Below, one piece after another: positions 1 to 5,486 of a stretch of 5,486 nucleotides of DNA. A program made the position numbers and the translations under genes. Each line of letters starts with the position of its first letter. Positions within the stretch are counted from its first letter, which is position 1. The stretch comes from Methanobacteriota archaeon (GTDB lineage: Archaea > Thermoplasmatota > Poseidoniia > Poseidoniales > Thalassarchaeaceae): assembly GCA_014384685.1 (NCBI GenBank), contig JACNFL010000076.1, forward strand, positions 1-5,486. Reading direction: 5' to 3'. The notes below the pieces were generated by a model. The model was given only the letters and a program-made list of their open reading frames with translations. It did no database searches and had not been told where the DNA came from.

Positions 1-90
1 GATACCCTGCACGGTGCTTCGGCGCCCCTTGTTCACCCCCCTCCTCAAGGGACTCGCGATCCATCCCGCAGGTGAGGGATGCCTCTCCAC
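1..90. other. Abrupt GC-rich stretch at the window edge
   Basis: By hand count bases 1-90 contain 59 G/C (66%), against 33 of 90 (37%) in bases 91-180 of the same reading frame. The change coincides with loss of conserved hydrophobic residues in the encoded protein while frame and spacing hold. This suggests poor sequence at a contig or read end, or a recent local sequence change. Confidence 0.6.
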
Positions 91-655
91 TCACAATTAA
101 AGAGAATCCAATTCCAACTATACCATTACCATGGATGTATGGTATTTGGTATGGGGTAGCAAGTGCTAGGATGAATGATACCATGTAAATCATGAAAATA
201 GCACCCATTGCTGAAGCAACCCCAATTCTGAAGTTTTCAGTTGGGGCGATGAGGCGTGCGCGGTAGATTACTAGCATTACTACGAATAATCCGAATGTAA
301 GAGCGATGGCTTGCAGAATAATGCCGCTGTACATCGATTCAAATATTCCAGACACTGGTCCGAGCACTAATCCCTCAAAAGCAGCGTAAATAGGTCCAAC
401 ATAAACTGCATATTGTTTGTCGATGAACCACATAGAAAATGCTGCAATCAAAGAACCAATCACTCCTATAAAGAAGAAAATAGTCCCTAAAGCTGGGTCA
501 TTAACCATTGAAATCCAAGAAAATGTTGCTGTGACAACACATATTCCGAGTAGCAACATGGTCTTATTGGCCACGCCCTCAAGAGTCATTCTTGCCTCAC
601 CTGTGCCAAATCCAAATGTTTCGTCATTCAGATAGGGGTTACTTGAGCGCATCAT
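1..655 (-). CDS. Bax inhibitor-1-like integral membrane protein (BaxI_1/YccA-like), C-terminus beyond window
   Basis: I translated this frame by hand: it is open for 218 codons and runs off the left edge. It starts MMRSSNPYLND, like the RSSNP/RTSNP start of the bacterial Bax inhibitor-1-like family, followed by MTLEGVANKT (23-32). Hydrophobic segments at about 33-50, 57-78, 87-105, 111-131, 144-166 and 178-188 predict a multi-spanning membrane protein. GPIYAAFEGLVLGPVSGIFE (87-106) and YRARLI...FRIGVASAMG (131-151) fit the family core. GEQGAPK (207-213) matches, from memory, a conserved C-terminal block, but residues about 189-218 have lost most expected hydrophobic and aromatic positions. 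Family members run about 230-250 residues, so roughly 15-30 are missing. The molecular role is unsettled; related proteins are discussed as ion-leak or membrane-stress proteins. Either ATG (655 or 652) could start it, neither with a good ribosome site. No functional link to the bkd genes is evident. Confidence 0.8.
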   Translation of the reverse strand, partial: MMRSSNPYLNDETFGFGTGEARMTLEGVANKTMLLLGICVVTATFSWISMVNDPALGTIFFFIGVIGSLIAAFSMWFIDKQYAVYVGPIYAAFEGLVLGPVSGIFESMYSGIILQAIALTFGLFVVMLVIYRARLIAPTENFRIGVASAMGAIFMIYMVSFILALATPYQIPYIHGNGIVGIGFSLIVSGEASLTCGMDRESLEEGGEQGAPKHRAGY

Positions 656-696
656 GTTCCATTCGTTGCGGGGCGACGTTCTCAAACCTTCGCATA
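656..696 (-). other. lipB to Bax-inhibitor gene gap with an AT-rich patch
   Basis: This 41-nt gap follows the lipB stop. The AT-rich run CTAATTAATAT (693-703) crosses that stop, 38-48 bases upstream of the first ATG of the next gene, and could be a weak promoter element. I see no hairpin-plus-T terminator and no strong ribosome site. Whether the membrane-protein gene belongs to the operon is undecided. Confidence 0.35.
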
Positions 697-1365
697 TTAA
701 TTAGGCCATGGCGGGTTACTAGATTGGCAACTGATTTTTGCCACAGTTCGGTTGAGACTAGTTTGTGCAGTTGATATCAGCATCGCTTCTAAGATTTCAC
801 GAGTAAGTCCTTGCTCACCTAAGGCACTAAGGGATGTTGTGGTGCCAGATGTAAGCCCACATCCTGCTAATCCTTCGACTCTACCATCAGGGGTGTTGTA
901 GTTGATAGTTAAACCATGTCGGCTAACCCATTTTAGGAAATTTAATCCTACACTTGAAAATTTGTAGCCATCCTTCCAAATACCTTGCATTCGTTCATCT
1001 CTTCCACCAATAATTCCTAATGGCTGTAATGTATTGATTATCCACTCTTCAAGTAAGTTGATTACCGCTGCGACATTCTTTTCTCCATCTAAATCCCAAA
1101 GGAAAATTGGGTATGCTACCATTTGACCTGGTCCGTGCCAAGTGATTCCACCCCCTCGGTCTATAGGTGATGTTGCAAATCGTTGTGGGACTTCAACACC
1201 ATCTTTCCTTGCCTTTGGACCTATCGTGACAACTTCAGGGTGTTCTACTATAATTAGAGTGTCAGGAATCTCATCATTGATGCGTAACTTCTGAATTCTT
1301 TTCATCTCCACTGCAACAATTGCATGGTCAACAACTCCGGCAAGAATAACATTGAATTGGCGCAT
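697..1365 (-). CDS. lipB: Lipoyl-protein octanoyltransferase LipB
   Basis: This enzyme moves octanoate from octanoyl-ACP to the lipoyl-domain lysine of E2-type proteins; LipA then adds sulfur. The 222-residue protein has LIIVEHPEVVTIG (37-49), the signature DRGGGITWHGPGQMVAYPI (69-87), GYKFSSVGL (133-141) with Lys135, RHGLTINYN (149-157), and LAGCGL (166-171) with Cys169. Lys135 and Cys169 are the catalytic pair and fall at the same numbers as in E. coli LipB when the ATG at 1363-1365 is used. The longer frame from 1428 would add 21 residues and overlap the E3 coding end by 59 bases, so I reject it. No strong Shine-Dalgarno precedes this ATG; the start is 4 nt after the E3 TGA, which suggests translational coupling. 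The C-terminus (about 200-222) has no motif I recognise. Confidence 0.93.
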   Translation of the reverse strand: MRQFNVILAGVVDHAIVAVEMKRIQKLRINDEIPDTLIIVEHPEVVTIGPKARKDGVEVPQRFATSPIDRGGGITWHGPGQMVAYPIFLWDLDGEKNVAAVINLLEEWIINTLQPLGIIGGRDERMQGIWKDGYKFSSVGLNFLKWVSRHGLTINYNTPDGRVEGLAGCGLTSGTTTSLSALGEQGLTREILEAMLISTAQTSLNRTVAKISCQSSNPPWPN

Positions 1366-1369
1366 TTCA

Positions 1370-2794
1370 TCACATCGTGTGAATTGCGTGCCCCAAAGTC
1401 TTGAGCACACCTTCATGGAATGCTTCACTCATTGTCGGGTGGGCTTGGATAGTTCCAGCAATATCCTCAAGGACAGCACCCATTTCAAGAGCTACGACAA
1501 ATGCGCCAGATAATTCAGCAACATGGCTACCAACTGCTTGAACGCCCAAGATTAAGTGGTCGGATTCACGGGCAACAACCCGAACAAATCCTCCTGTTTT
1601 TTCTGCTTCAAGAGTCAAGGCTCTTCCATTTGCTGCTAATGGGAATTTACCGACAACGATGTCTTCTCCAGCATCAGTTGCTTCATCAGGACTCATTCCA
1701 ACACTGACAATTTCAGGTTCAGTGAAAACAATTGCTGGAATAGCAACGGGCTCAAATGCACGCTTCTTACCAGCAATAATTTCTGCAACCATTTCTCCTT
1801 GTGCACTTGCCTTGTGGGCTAGAAGGGGCTCCCCATTTAGGTCTCCAATAGCGTAAATTCCTCTCATGTTGGTTTTACATTGAGAATCAACTGCTACAAA
1901 TCTACCTGATTCATCCATTTTGACTCCCATTTCTTCTAACCCCCATCCAGTTGTGTTGGCTTTACGGCCAACGGTTACAAGCACTTTGTCAAAGGTTTCC
2001 GAAACCAAATCTCCATCTTTGTTTTTCCAAGATAACTCGACTCCGCTGTCACTAATTTCAGCACCTTGAGCCAAACAATTTGTGTGAACTGTAACTTTAT
2101 TTTTCTTGAGCCATCGTTCAAGCGGCCGGCGAATTTCAGCGTCAAAAAAAGATACAACTGTATCAAGTCCTTCAATTACTGTTATCTCAACTCCGAGTTT
2201 CCTTAGAGCGCATCCAATTTCAAGGCCGATATATCCACCTCCAATGACAGCAATCTTTTCTGGTAATTCTTTCAAATCAAGTGCACCTGTTGAAGAAATG
2301 ATGTTTTCCTCATCATATGGCATAAATGGTAATTCAATTGGCTTGGACCCAGTTGCTAAAATCACATTTTCTGTTGTAATGTGAGCGATCTTGTTGCCAT
2401 CAGAATCAGTCACATTACAGGATTTCCCATCAAGGAAGGTCGCCCAACCGCTAACCAGTCTCGCTCCGTTAGCCTTGAGAAGTGCCTCAACTCCTTTGTT
2501 GAGTTTGTCAACAATTTTATCTTTCCAATCAACTAATGCAGGCATATCAATTGAAACATCACCATCAACTTTGAGACCCATGTGTCCACTTTGATGTTCT
2601 TTAAGCGATTCAAATTTTTCAGCAGCGTGAATAATTGCTTTTGATGGAATGCAACCACGAATCAAACAAGTTCCACCTGCTTTGTCACCTTCGACAATGA
2701 TTGTATCAAGCCCTAGTTGAGCGGCCCGAATTGCAGCTACATAGCCTCCAGGGCCAGCACCAACCACTAAAACTTGGCAAGAAATTTGTTCCAT
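1370..2794 (-). CDS. lpdV: Dihydrolipoyl dehydrogenase, E3 of the branched-chain complex
   Basis: This 474-residue flavoprotein reoxidises dihydrolipoyl E2 with FAD and NAD+. It shows the N-terminal FAD motif VVGAGPGGYVAA (10-21), the redox disulfide GGTCLIRGCIPSK with Cys43 and Cys48, ATG at 147-149, the NAD site VIGGGYIGLEIG (183-194) followed by Glu208, which favours NAD+ over NADP+, the second FAD motif AIGD (315-318), and C-terminal AHPTMSEAFHEG with catalytic His452 and Glu457. VDWKDKIVDKL, SGWATFLDGK and LAHKASAQGEMVAEIIAGK resemble the Pseudomonas LPD-Val type; together with its position after E2, this supports an E3 dedicated to this complex. The redox motif has Ile45-Arg46 where most E3 proteins have Asn and a variable residue. 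The start has GAGGTGA six bases upstream. The protein ends HAIHTM, four bases before the lipB ATG. Confidence 0.95.
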   Translation of the reverse strand: MEQISCQVLVVGAGPGGYVAAIRAAQLGLDTIIVEGDKAGGTCLIRGCIPSKAIIHAAEKFESLKEHQSGHMGLKVDGDVSIDMPALVDWKDKIVDKLNKGVEALLKANGARLVSGWATFLDGKSCNVTDSDGNKIAHITTENVILATGSKPIELPFMPYDEENIISSTGALDLKELPEKIAVIGGGYIGLEIGCALRKLGVEITVIEGLDTVVSFFDAEIRRPLERWLKKNKVTVHTNCLAQGAEISDSGVELSWKNKDGDLVSETFDKVLVTVGRKANTTGWGLEEMGVKMDESGRFVAVDSQCKTNMRGIYAIGDLNGEPLLAHKASAQGEMVAEIIAGKKRAFEPVAIPAIVFTEPEIVSVGMSPDEATDAGEDIVVGKFPLAANGRALTLEAEKTGGFVRVVARESDHLILGVQAVGSHVAELSGAFVVALEMGAVLEDIAGTIQAHPTMSEAFHEGVLKTLGHAIHTM

Positions 2795-2800
2795 CCAATT

Positions 2801-2807
2801 TCACCTC
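2801..2807 (-). promoter_or_regulatory. Ribosome binding site GAGGTGA for lpdV
   Basis: GAGGTGA lies 6 nt before the E3 ATG and overlaps the E2 TGA stop (2806-2808), giving the same TGAGGTGA fusion seen at the E1 alpha/E1 beta junction. Confidence 0.85.
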
Positions 2808-4104
2808 AAAGAATCTGTGTGGGGTGCTCAAGAAGATACTTCAAACCCTGCACCAAAGCGGCGCCGTTGGCGCCGTCAACAACTCGATGGTCCCACGATG
2901 AAGAGAGATTCATCATTCTGCGAATAGTGATTTTACCATCTACTACTACTGGCCTTTCTATGGCCTTGTGAACCCCTAGAATCCCCACTTCTGGAGTGTT
3001 GATAATTGGTGTCGCACCTATCCCCCCATCTTTTCCTAGTGAGGTGATTGTGAAGGTTGAACCTGTAAGGTCTGAGAGTGTGGCTGTTCCATCTCTTGCC
3101 GCACCAGCAACTCTACCAAGTTCACCTCCAAGTTCCCAAATATTCATTGCTTCACAATTTTTTACTACAGGTACGTAGAGTCCACGGTCAGTGGTTGTTG
3201 CAATGCCGATATTCACTGCATTGTGTAGTACGAGAACTTCCCTTTCATCTTCGTAATGCCCATTACATCCTTGATGTCCTTCTTTGAACAGTTTGACTAA
3301 TGCTTGCATAATGAAAGGTAGGTAGGTGAGTTTTGGTTGCCCTGCGGTGCGATTTACATTGAGCCATTGGCGCAATGCTTCCAAATCTGTAACATCAACT
3401 TCTTCAAAGTATGAAAAGTGAGGAATCTGAGTATATGACTTTGTCATTTGTTCTGCAATCTTTCTTCGCAATCCAACAATTGGAATTTCAGTTGTGCCAT
3501 CGGCTGGTTCTCCAGGTGTTGAGAACTTGATTCCTCCTCCTGATTCACCAACTTCGCTATGAGCATCTAAATCAGCATGGCTGATTCTCCCAGCCGGTCC
3601 ACTGCCGCTAACTTGGCTGAGATCTATTCCTTCATCCTTGGCTCGTTGGCGTACGGCTGGTGATGCCAAGGCTCGCCCTCCAACTCCACTTCCAGCATTC
3701 AAAGCGTTTGAGGGAATGCTGGTTTGGCTTTGTGGCACAGGGTCTGGTGTTGTAGTGGGCTTAGGATCTGGTTTCGGCTCAGGTGCAGGTTCTGGTTTTT
3801 CCTCCACGGCAGGGGCCTCGGGCTCAGGTTCAGGTTTGTCACTTTTGGATACGTTTCCTTCACCCTCCACTTCAAACTCAATACAGACAGCACCTACAGC
3901 GATGATTTCTCCAGGCTTACCAACTGTTGACAGTATTTTTCCAGTAACAGGACTTGGGATGGTGACTGTTGCCTTGTCAGTCATCACATCAATCACCGCA
4001 TCGTCTTCTTCAACCGCTGCTCCGACTTCAATGTGCCATTGCACGACTTCGCCTTCAACAACTCCTTCTCCGATGTCTGGTAATCTGAAAGCATAAATTC
4101 CCAT
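2806..4104 (-). CDS. bkdB: Dihydrolipoyl acyltransferase, E2 core of the branched-chain 2-oxoacid dehydrogenase complex
   Basis: This 432-residue protein forms the structural core and moves acyl groups from the lipoyl arm to CoA. A single lipoyl domain (about 3-80) has the lipoylation site VMTDKATV with Lys44; MTDKA is typical of branched-chain E2. A Pro/Glu/Lys-rich flexible linker (about 84-142) follows, with alternating EP, KP and DP units. The peripheral subunit-binding domain (about 144-181) carries ASPAVRQRA and GSGPAGRI. The catalytic domain (about 200-432) has LRRKIAEQM, the NIGIATTTDRGLYVPVV block, GGIGATPIINTPEVGILG, and the active-site WDHRVVDG with His406 and Asp410. The start is the ATG with AGGAGG seven bases upstream. 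Domain order and length fit bacterial one-lipoyl E2 proteins such as Pseudomonas BkdB. Its TGA stop lies within the ribosome site of lpdV. Lys44 should be the substrate of the lipB product two genes downstream. Confidence 0.95.
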   Translation of the reverse strand: MGIYAFRLPDIGEGVVEGEVVQWHIEVGAAVEEDDAVIDVMTDKATVTIPSPVTGKILSTVGKPGEIIAVGAVCIEFEVEGEGNVSKSDKPEPEPEAPAVEEKPEPAPEPKPDPKPTTTPDPVPQSQTSIPSNALNAGSGVGGRALASPAVRQRAKDEGIDLSQVSGSGPAGRISHADLDAHSEVGESGGGIKFSTPGEPADGTTEIPIVGLRRKIAEQMTKSYTQIPHFSYFEEVDVTDLEALRQWLNVNRTAGQPKLTYLPFIMQALVKLFKEGHQGCNGHYEDEREVLVLHNAVNIGIATTTDRGLYVPVVKNCEAMNIWELGGELGRVAGAARDGTATLSDLTGSTFTITSLGKDGGIGATPIINTPEVGILGVHKAIERPVVVDGKITIRRMMNLSSSWDHRVVDGANGAALVQGLKYLLEHPTQIL

Positions 4105-4106
4105 GT

Positions 4107-5117
4107 TTAATCCTCCTGTGTTCTCTTTATTGCTTCAGCAATTCTCTGTGGGCTTGGCAAATAATCCCATTCTGTGCTGTGTGGGAAAGGTGTATCCCAT
4201 CCCGTAACTCTCTCAATAGGGCTCTCAAGATGATAGAAGCAACGCTCTTGCACGCTTGCTGACATTTCAGCACCAAAACCGCTAGTTTTGGGTGCTTCGT
4301 GTACAATCACACAACGACCTGTTTTCTTTACTGAATTTACCACGGCGTCTCGATCCCAAGGAACTAGAGATTGTAAATCAATCAAATCACAAGAGATGCC
4401 AGAATCTTTGATTCCCTGTTCGGCAACGTGGACCATTGCTCCCCAAGCAATAACTGTGCATTTATCTCCTTCCATTGTTAGATTTGCTTCTCCTAGTGGG
4501 ATGGTATAGTGTTCTTCTGGTACATCGCTATACTCGTGCCCTTTCCAAGTTGGGACATTGTGTGGGTCTCCATAAAATGGGCCGCGGTAACATCGTTTTG
4601 GTTCAAAGAAAACAACTGGGTCGTTACACTCAATAGCACTGATTAGAAGTCCTTTAGCATTGTAGGGGTTTGAACAGTAAACCACCTTGATTCCAGGGGT
4701 ATGGGTAAATTGGGATTCCGGAGATTGTGAATGGTGATGACCACCTTTGATTCCTCCTCCAGCTGGTGTTCGAATAGTTACAGGGGTGCTAAATTCCCCG
4801 CCACTTCGGTGCCGTAGTTTTGCCATCTCATTTACGATTTGGTCGTAAGCAGGGAATATGTAATCGGAGAATTGTATTTCCATTACAGGACGTAGTCCAT
4901 TGAGTCCCATTCCAAAAGCGATAGCAGCGATTCCACCTTCTGCAAGAGGTGTGTCAAAAACCCGTTTTGTTCCATGTTTCTCTTGCAGGCCATCAGTGAC
5001 TCGGAATACGCCTCCAAAATAGCCAACATCTTCACCGAAAATAAGGACATTTGGATCTGATTCCAATAGATTATCAAGAGCGCTGTTCAATGATTGTATC
5101 ATATTCATTTCCGTCAT
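4107..5117 (-). CDS. bkdA2: Branched-chain 2-oxoacid dehydrogenase E1 beta subunit
   Basis: This complete 336-residue protein is the transketolase-like beta partner of E1. Motifs in order are GEDVG (28-32), GGVFRVTDGL (35-44), FDTPLAEGG (54-62) with Glu60 at the position of human PDH beta Glu59 that contacts ThDP, the EIQFSDYIFPAYDQI segment (80-94), and HHHSQSPE (127-134), where His129 matches the active-site His of the family HSQ motif. EPKRCYRGPFYG follows, then a C-terminal transketolase domain with the EAPKTSGFGAE block. EPKR-x-Y-x-GPF and the HYTIPLGEA region are typical of branched-chain rather than pyruvate E1 beta. I start at the ATG 5115-5117, four bases after GAGGTGAT. The longer reading from GTG at 5124-5126 adds MIV only by starting inside that ribosome site. 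The stop is 2 nt before E2. Length is normal for the family. Confidence 0.95.
   Translation of the reverse strand: MTEMNMIQSLNSALDNLLESDPNVLIFGEDVGYFGGVFRVTDGLQEKHGTKRVFDTPLAEGGIAAIAFGMGLNGLRPVMEIQFSDYIFPAYDQIVNEMAKLRHRSGGEFSTPVTIRTPAGGGIKGGHHHSQSPESQFTHTPGIKVVYCSNPYNAKGLLISAIECNDPVVFFEPKRCYRGPFYGDPHNVPTWKGHEYSDVPEEHYTIPLGEANLTMEGDKCTVIAWGAMVHVAEQGIKDSGISCDLIDLQSLVPWDRDAVVNSVKKTGRCVIVHEAPKTSGFGAEMSASVQERCFYHLESPIERVTGWDTPFPHSTEWDYLPSPQRIAEAIKRTQED
4112..4117 (-). promoter_or_regulatory. Ribosome binding site AGGAGG for bkdB
   Basis: AGGAGG lies 7 nt before the E2 ATG and within the last codons of E1 beta (Gln-Glu-Asp-stop). This is a consensus site and confirms the E2 start. Confidence 0.88.
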
Positions 5118-5121
5118 AACA

Positions 5122-5129
5122 ATCACCTC
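5122..5129 (-). promoter_or_regulatory. Ribosome binding site GAGGTGAT deciding the bkdA2 start
   Basis: On the minus strand GAGGTGAT is followed by TGTT and ATG (5115-5117). The octamer is a perfect match to the conserved 16S 3' tail (AUCACCUC). It overlaps the E1 alpha TGA stop, and it contains the GTG that a longest-frame caller would take as the start. Confidence 0.85.
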
Positions 5130-5486
5130 ACTTTCCTAACTCCTCTCGTTGTTCTTGGATGTGCCAAGGCACTTCTTCGTAAACTTCTGTGAATATGGTG
5201 CTTGCTGGTGGCCAAGGTCCGTTAGCAAGGTCACCGTGAGTAACTGCTTCTTTGTAGGCTGCTACAACTTCTTCATCGAGACGCTGCTCAAGTTCAGAAT
5301 GTTGCTCTTCGCTCCAATCTCCATTCAAAAGAAGATGATTCTTGAGGCGGTCAATTGGGTCTCCACCTGGCCAATAATCATGCTCATCTGCCGGCCGGTA
5401 ACGGCTAGCATCATCACTGCTGCTATGTGCGCCTGTTCGATAAGTTAGGATTTCAATGTGGGTTGCACCCATTCCTGCAGAAGCTC
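5128..5486 (-). CDS. bkdA1: Branched-chain 2-oxoacid dehydrogenase E1 alpha subunit, C-terminal part (5' end beyond window)
   Basis: This is the last 118 codons of the ThDP-dependent E1 alpha subunit, which with E1 beta decarboxylates 2-oxoacids from valine, leucine and isoleucine and acylates the lipoyl arm of E2. The reading frame stays open to the right edge, so the ATG at 5470-5472 is an internal methionine and not the start. The visible part begins in the conserved loop TYRTGAHSSSDDASRYRP; the His-Ser of this loop matches the catalytic and phosphorylation loop of mammalian BCKDHA, with the first His of the human HHS replaced by Ala. It continues through GDPIDRLKNHL, WSEE and the typical C-terminal FTEVYEEVPWHIQEQREEL. 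These blocks favour a branched-chain E1 alpha of Pseudomonas BkdA1 type over pyruvate or acetoin E1. The ThDP-binding core lies outside the window. The TGA stop (5128-5130) is fused to the ribosome site of the next gene. Confidence 0.93.
   Translation of the reverse strand, partial: ASAGMGATHIEILTYRTGAHSSSDDASRYRPADEHDYWPGGDPIDRLKNHLLLNGDWSEEQHSELEQRLDEEVVAAYKEAVTHGDLANGPWPPASTIFTEVYEEVPWHIQEQREELGK

Noticed and set aside
120..145. Inverted repeat ataccat / atggtat with a 12-base loop
   Set aside because: It falls inside coding sequence for a Tyr/Pro/His-rich loop, has no T tract, and arises from similar codons; chance is the simpler explanation.
417..774. Two overlapping plus-strand frames at the left end
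   Set aside because: They are antisense to the Bax-inhibitor gene and the lipB end; the minus-strand frame gives coherent membrane segments and family motifs, these do not.
2850..2880. GC-rich palindromic stretch ggcgccgttggcgcc
   Set aside because: It encodes the Ala/Gly-rich segment after the E2 active site (DGANGAAL) and lies within the coding region, so a terminator or operator is unlikely.
3638..4096. 152-codon plus-strand frame rich in Gly and Ser
   Set aside because: It is antisense to the E2 lipoyl domain and linker; the Gly/Ser pattern mirrors the proline-rich codons, and no start signal or family is recognisable.
5149..5448. 99-codon plus-strand frame opposite E1 alpha
   Set aside because: It lies entirely antisense to a strongly conserved E1 alpha C-terminus and shows no ribosome site or recognisable domain.
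1..5486. Search for tRNA or rRNA genes, CRISPR repeats, insertion sequences, phage genes or toxin-antitoxin pairs
   Set aside because: Nearly all bases are accounted for by six conserved genes; I saw no direct repeat arrays, terminal inverted repeats, transposase motifs or tRNA-like folds.

Overview
The window holds one co-directional block of six genes, all on the minus strand, so it is read from the right edge to the left. From upstream to downstream these are: the C-terminal end of a branched-chain 2-oxoacid dehydrogenase E1 alpha subunit (cut by the right edge), E1 beta, the lipoyl acyltransferase E2, the dihydrolipoyl dehydrogenase E3, the lipoyl-protein octanoyltransferase LipB, and a Bax inhibitor-1-like membrane protein (cut by the left edge). 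The first four follow the order bkdA1-bkdA2-bkdB-lpdV known from Pseudomonas valine-catabolism operons, and the protein motifs resemble that group closely.

The gene packing indicates an operon. E1 alpha to E1 beta is 10 nt from stop to the preferred ATG, E1 beta to E2 is 2 nt, E2 to E3 is 11 nt, and E3 to lipB is 4 nt. At three junctions a strong Shine-Dalgarno sequence overlaps the end of the upstream gene. I see no promoter or terminator between E1 alpha and lipB. The 41-nt lipB/Bax-inhibitor gap has an AT-rich patch but no clear terminator, so the membrane gene may be read through from the operon or have its own start.

Together the genes make a nearly self-sufficient unit. E1 alpha/beta decarboxylates branched-chain 2-oxoacids with ThDP, E2 carries the lipoyl arm on one N-terminal lipoyl domain (Lys44) and passes the acyl group to CoA, and E3 reoxidises the arm with FAD/NAD+. 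LipB supplies the octanoyl precursor of that arm. LipA, which inserts the sulfurs, is not in the window.

The organism is a prokaryote with moderately AT-rich DNA and ribosome sites matching the 16S tail (AGGAGG, GAGGTGAT). The proteins are of bacterial type. An uncultured marine lineage, including Group II archaea that carry bacterial-type genes, is possible, but nothing here decides between Bacteria and Archaea.

This is mostly a conventional metabolic operon and I find no clearly new system. The best second looks are the lipB coupling, the corrected E1 beta and lipB starts, the repeated stop/ribosome-site octamer, and an abrupt GC-rich, motif-eroding stretch in the first ~90 bases that looks more like bad contig-end sequence than biology.
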